Below are positions 5,493 through 6,778 of a stretch of 6,778 nucleotides of DNA, one piece after another (within the stretch, counting starts at the first letter, position 1; each line of letters starts with the position of its first letter). The stretch covers positions 16,446 through 23,223 of the forward strand of contig DHJV01000083.1 of assembly GCA_002404515.1 (NCBI GenBank), in the 5' to 3' direction. The notes under the pieces were generated by a model. That model was not told where the DNA came from, did no database searches, and saw only the letters and a program-made list of their open reading frames with translations. A program made the translations under genes and the position numbers. Origin of the DNA: Lachnospiraceae bacterium UBA4711. GTDB taxonomy: Bacteria; Bacillota; Clostridia; Lachnospirales; Lachnospiraceae.

Positions 5493-6626
5493 ATGAGTTA
5501 CAAATTGATTACCAAAGATGGTAGTGCCAAGCGTGGTGAATTTACAACGCCGCATGGCGTGATTCAGACGCCGGTCTTTATGAATGTCGGTACAGCCGCT
5601 GCCATCAAGGGTGCGGTATCGACCGAGGATCTGCAGACAATCGGAACGCAGGTGGAACTGTCGAACACCTATCACCTGCATGTCAGACCGGGTGATGAAG
5701 TTGTGAAGAAGCTTGGCGGTCTGCACAGGTTTATGGTGTGGGACAAGCCAATCCTGACCGATTCCGGCGGATTTCAGGTGTTTTCCCTTGCAGGTCTGCG
5801 CAAGATCAAAGAAGAAGGTGTAACATTCCATTCGCATGTCGATGGACGTCTCATTTTCATGGGACCAGAGGAGAGTATGAGGATTCAGTCAAACCTTGCA
5901 TCTACGATTGCAATGGCATTTGATGAGTGTGCACCGGCAAAGGCAGATCGTTCCTACATCCAGCCGTCGGTAGACCGTACAACACGCTGGCTGGAGCGAT
6001 GCAAGCGCGAGATGCAGAGATTGAACAGTCTGGAAGACACGATCAACAAACAACAGATGTTATTTGGCATCAATCAGGGTGGAATCATTGACGATATCCG
6101 TATTGAGCATGCGAAGCGGATTACGGAGATGGATCTGGACGGTTATGCGATTGGTGGCCTGGCAGTCGGAGAGACACATGCAGAGATGTATCACATCATT
6201 GAGTCGGTCGTACCATATCTGCCAGAGAACAAACCAACCTATCTGATGGGTGTGGGTACACCGGCGAATATCTTAGAGGCAGTAGAGCGGGGCGTTGATT
6301 TCTTTGACTGTGTATATCCATCCCGAAACGGCAGACATGGACATGTCTACACGAATCATGGCAAGCTGAATCTGTTTAACGCGAAATATGAACTGGACGA
6401 ACGTCCAATCGAGGAAGGCTGCGGATGCCCTGCATGTAAGAAGTATTCAAGAGCGTATATCCGTCATTTGCTTAAAGCAAAGGAAATGCTTGGAATGAGA
6501 TTTTGCGTCTTGCATAATTTATATTTTTATAATAATATGATGAAAGAGATTCGGGAGGCAATCGAAGAACATCGTTATAGTGAATATAAACGACAGAAAT
6601 TAGAAGGCTTTCAAAATCAAGAATAA
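5493..6626 (+). CDS. tgt: tRNA-guanine transglycosylase (queuosine pathway)
   Basis: This 377-residue protein is full length for bacterial Tgt. It is a cytoplasmic TIM-barrel enzyme that swaps guanine at wobble position 34 of the GUN-anticodon tRNAs (Asp, Asn, His, Tyr) for preQ1, a step toward queuosine. Key residues are present, assigned by comparison with the Zymomonas enzyme: the DSGGFQ loop with the general acid/base Asp90, MAFDEC with base-recognising Asp144 and Cys146, Gln195 in NQGG, GGLAVGE (220-227), and the nucleophile Asp272 in FDCV. The zinc site is Cys310, Cys312, Cys315 and His341. The Cys146 and Val225 pattern is of the bacterial type, which fits preQ1 use, although some Clostridia have Tgt that uses queuine and the sequence alone does not settle this. 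The start is fixed by AAAGGAG (5479-5485), seven bases upstream. It is followed 19 bases later by yajC, a widespread pairing. The N-terminus is canonical and nothing appears broken. Confidence 0.97.
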   Translation: MSYKLITKDGSAKRGEFTTPHGVIQTPVFMNVGTAAAIKGAVSTEDLQTIGTQVELSNTYHLHVRPGDEVVKKLGGLHRFMVWDKPILTDSGGFQVFSLAGLRKIKEEGVTFHSHVDGRLIFMGPEESMRIQSNLASTIAMAFDECAPAKADRSYIQPSVDRTTRWLERCKREMQRLNSLEDTINKQQMLFGINQGGIIDDIRIEHAKRITEMDLDGYAIGGLAVGETHAEMYHIIESVVPYLPENKPTYLMGVGTPANILEAVERGVDFFDCVYPSRNGRHGHVYTNHGKLNLFNAKYELDERPIEEGCGCPACKKYSRAYIRHLLKAKEMLGMRFCVLHNLYFYNNMMKEIREAIEEHRYSEYKRQKLEGFQNQE

Positions 6627-6645
6627 ATAAAAGGAGTTTTAAGAC

Positions 6646-6778
6646 ATGTTATTAACATTACTGAATCAGACAACAGCAAAGCAGCCAAGTGGATTGTTCT
6701 GGGTCATCTACATTGTAATCTTAGTCGGATTTATGTGGTTACTGATCATCCGTCCACAGAAGAAGCAGAAGAAGCAGA
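6646..6778 (+). CDS. yajC: Preprotein translocase subunit YajC (3' partial)
   Basis: The first 44 codons are present before the window ends. A short N-terminal segment leads into one membrane helix (about residues 17-35, GLFWVIYIVILVGFMWLLI). The diagnostic RPQKKQKK motif follows right after it (36-43), as in YajC, a small single-span protein of about 90-110 residues that associates with SecD-SecF and the SecYEG translocon. An AAGGAG ribosome binding site (6631-6636) sits nine bases upstream of the ATG. The 19-base gap after tgt, with no terminator in it, indicates co-transcription. secD and secF would be expected further downstream, outside the window. Confidence 0.93.
   Translation, partial: MLLTLLNQTTAKQPSGLFWVIYIVILVGFMWLLIIRPQKKQKKQ

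Noticed and set aside
5472..5837. 121-codon frame antisense to the start of tgt
   Set aside because: It lies opposite a highly conserved gene, covers the tgt ribosome binding site, has no good ribosome binding site of its own, and its composition is that of a shadow frame.

Overview
The window looks like a chromosomal segment of a low-to-moderate GC Gram-positive anaerobe of the Clostridia, most likely a motile member of the Lachnospiraceae. This is inferred from the AGGAG-type ribosome binding sites, AT-rich promoters, codon use, the tgt-yajC gene order and the style of the chemoreceptor. I see no tRNA, rRNA, insertion sequence, CRISPR array or phage gene.

Layout. (1) At the left edge is the 3' end of a yigZ/IMPACT-family gene (+), closed by a long hairpin that spans its stop codon. 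(2) Convergent to it, on the minus strand, is a compact three-gene ABC-2 type transporter operon. It is transcribed leftward in the order ATPase (3102 to 2476), large permease (2460 to 1345) and smaller permease (1326 to 394), with 15- and 18-base gaps. (3) Divergent from the operon across about 230 bases is a monocistronic-looking chemoreceptor gene (+, 3335 to 5083), preceded by a good extended -10 promoter. (4) A 90-residue conserved-looking hypothetical gene (minus, 5356 to 5084) converges on the chemoreceptor so tightly that the two stop codons touch. (5) Divergent from that small gene is tgt (+, 5493 to 6626), followed after 19 bases by the start of yajC, which runs off the right edge. 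This is the familiar tgt-yajC(-secD-secF) arrangement.

How the genes work together. The ABC genes form one self-contained unit: one ATPase and two diverged paralogous membrane subunits, each with a large extracytoplasmic domain. The substrate cannot be read from the sequence. The chemoreceptor is an orphan here, with no che genes beside it. Its input module is a bundle of about six membrane helices, without a large extracellular sensor domain or a recognisable HAMP. tgt (queuosine tRNA modification) and yajC (Sec accessory subunit) are housekeeping genes sharing an operon for no known functional reason.

Most of the window is ordinary housekeeping and accessory content. The parts most worth a second look are the unusual chemoreceptor input module and acidic tail, the unequal paralogous permease pair, the unknown 90-residue protein, and the inverted repeat that overlaps the two divergent promoters between that gene and tgt. 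I did not find convincing evidence of a wholly new system.
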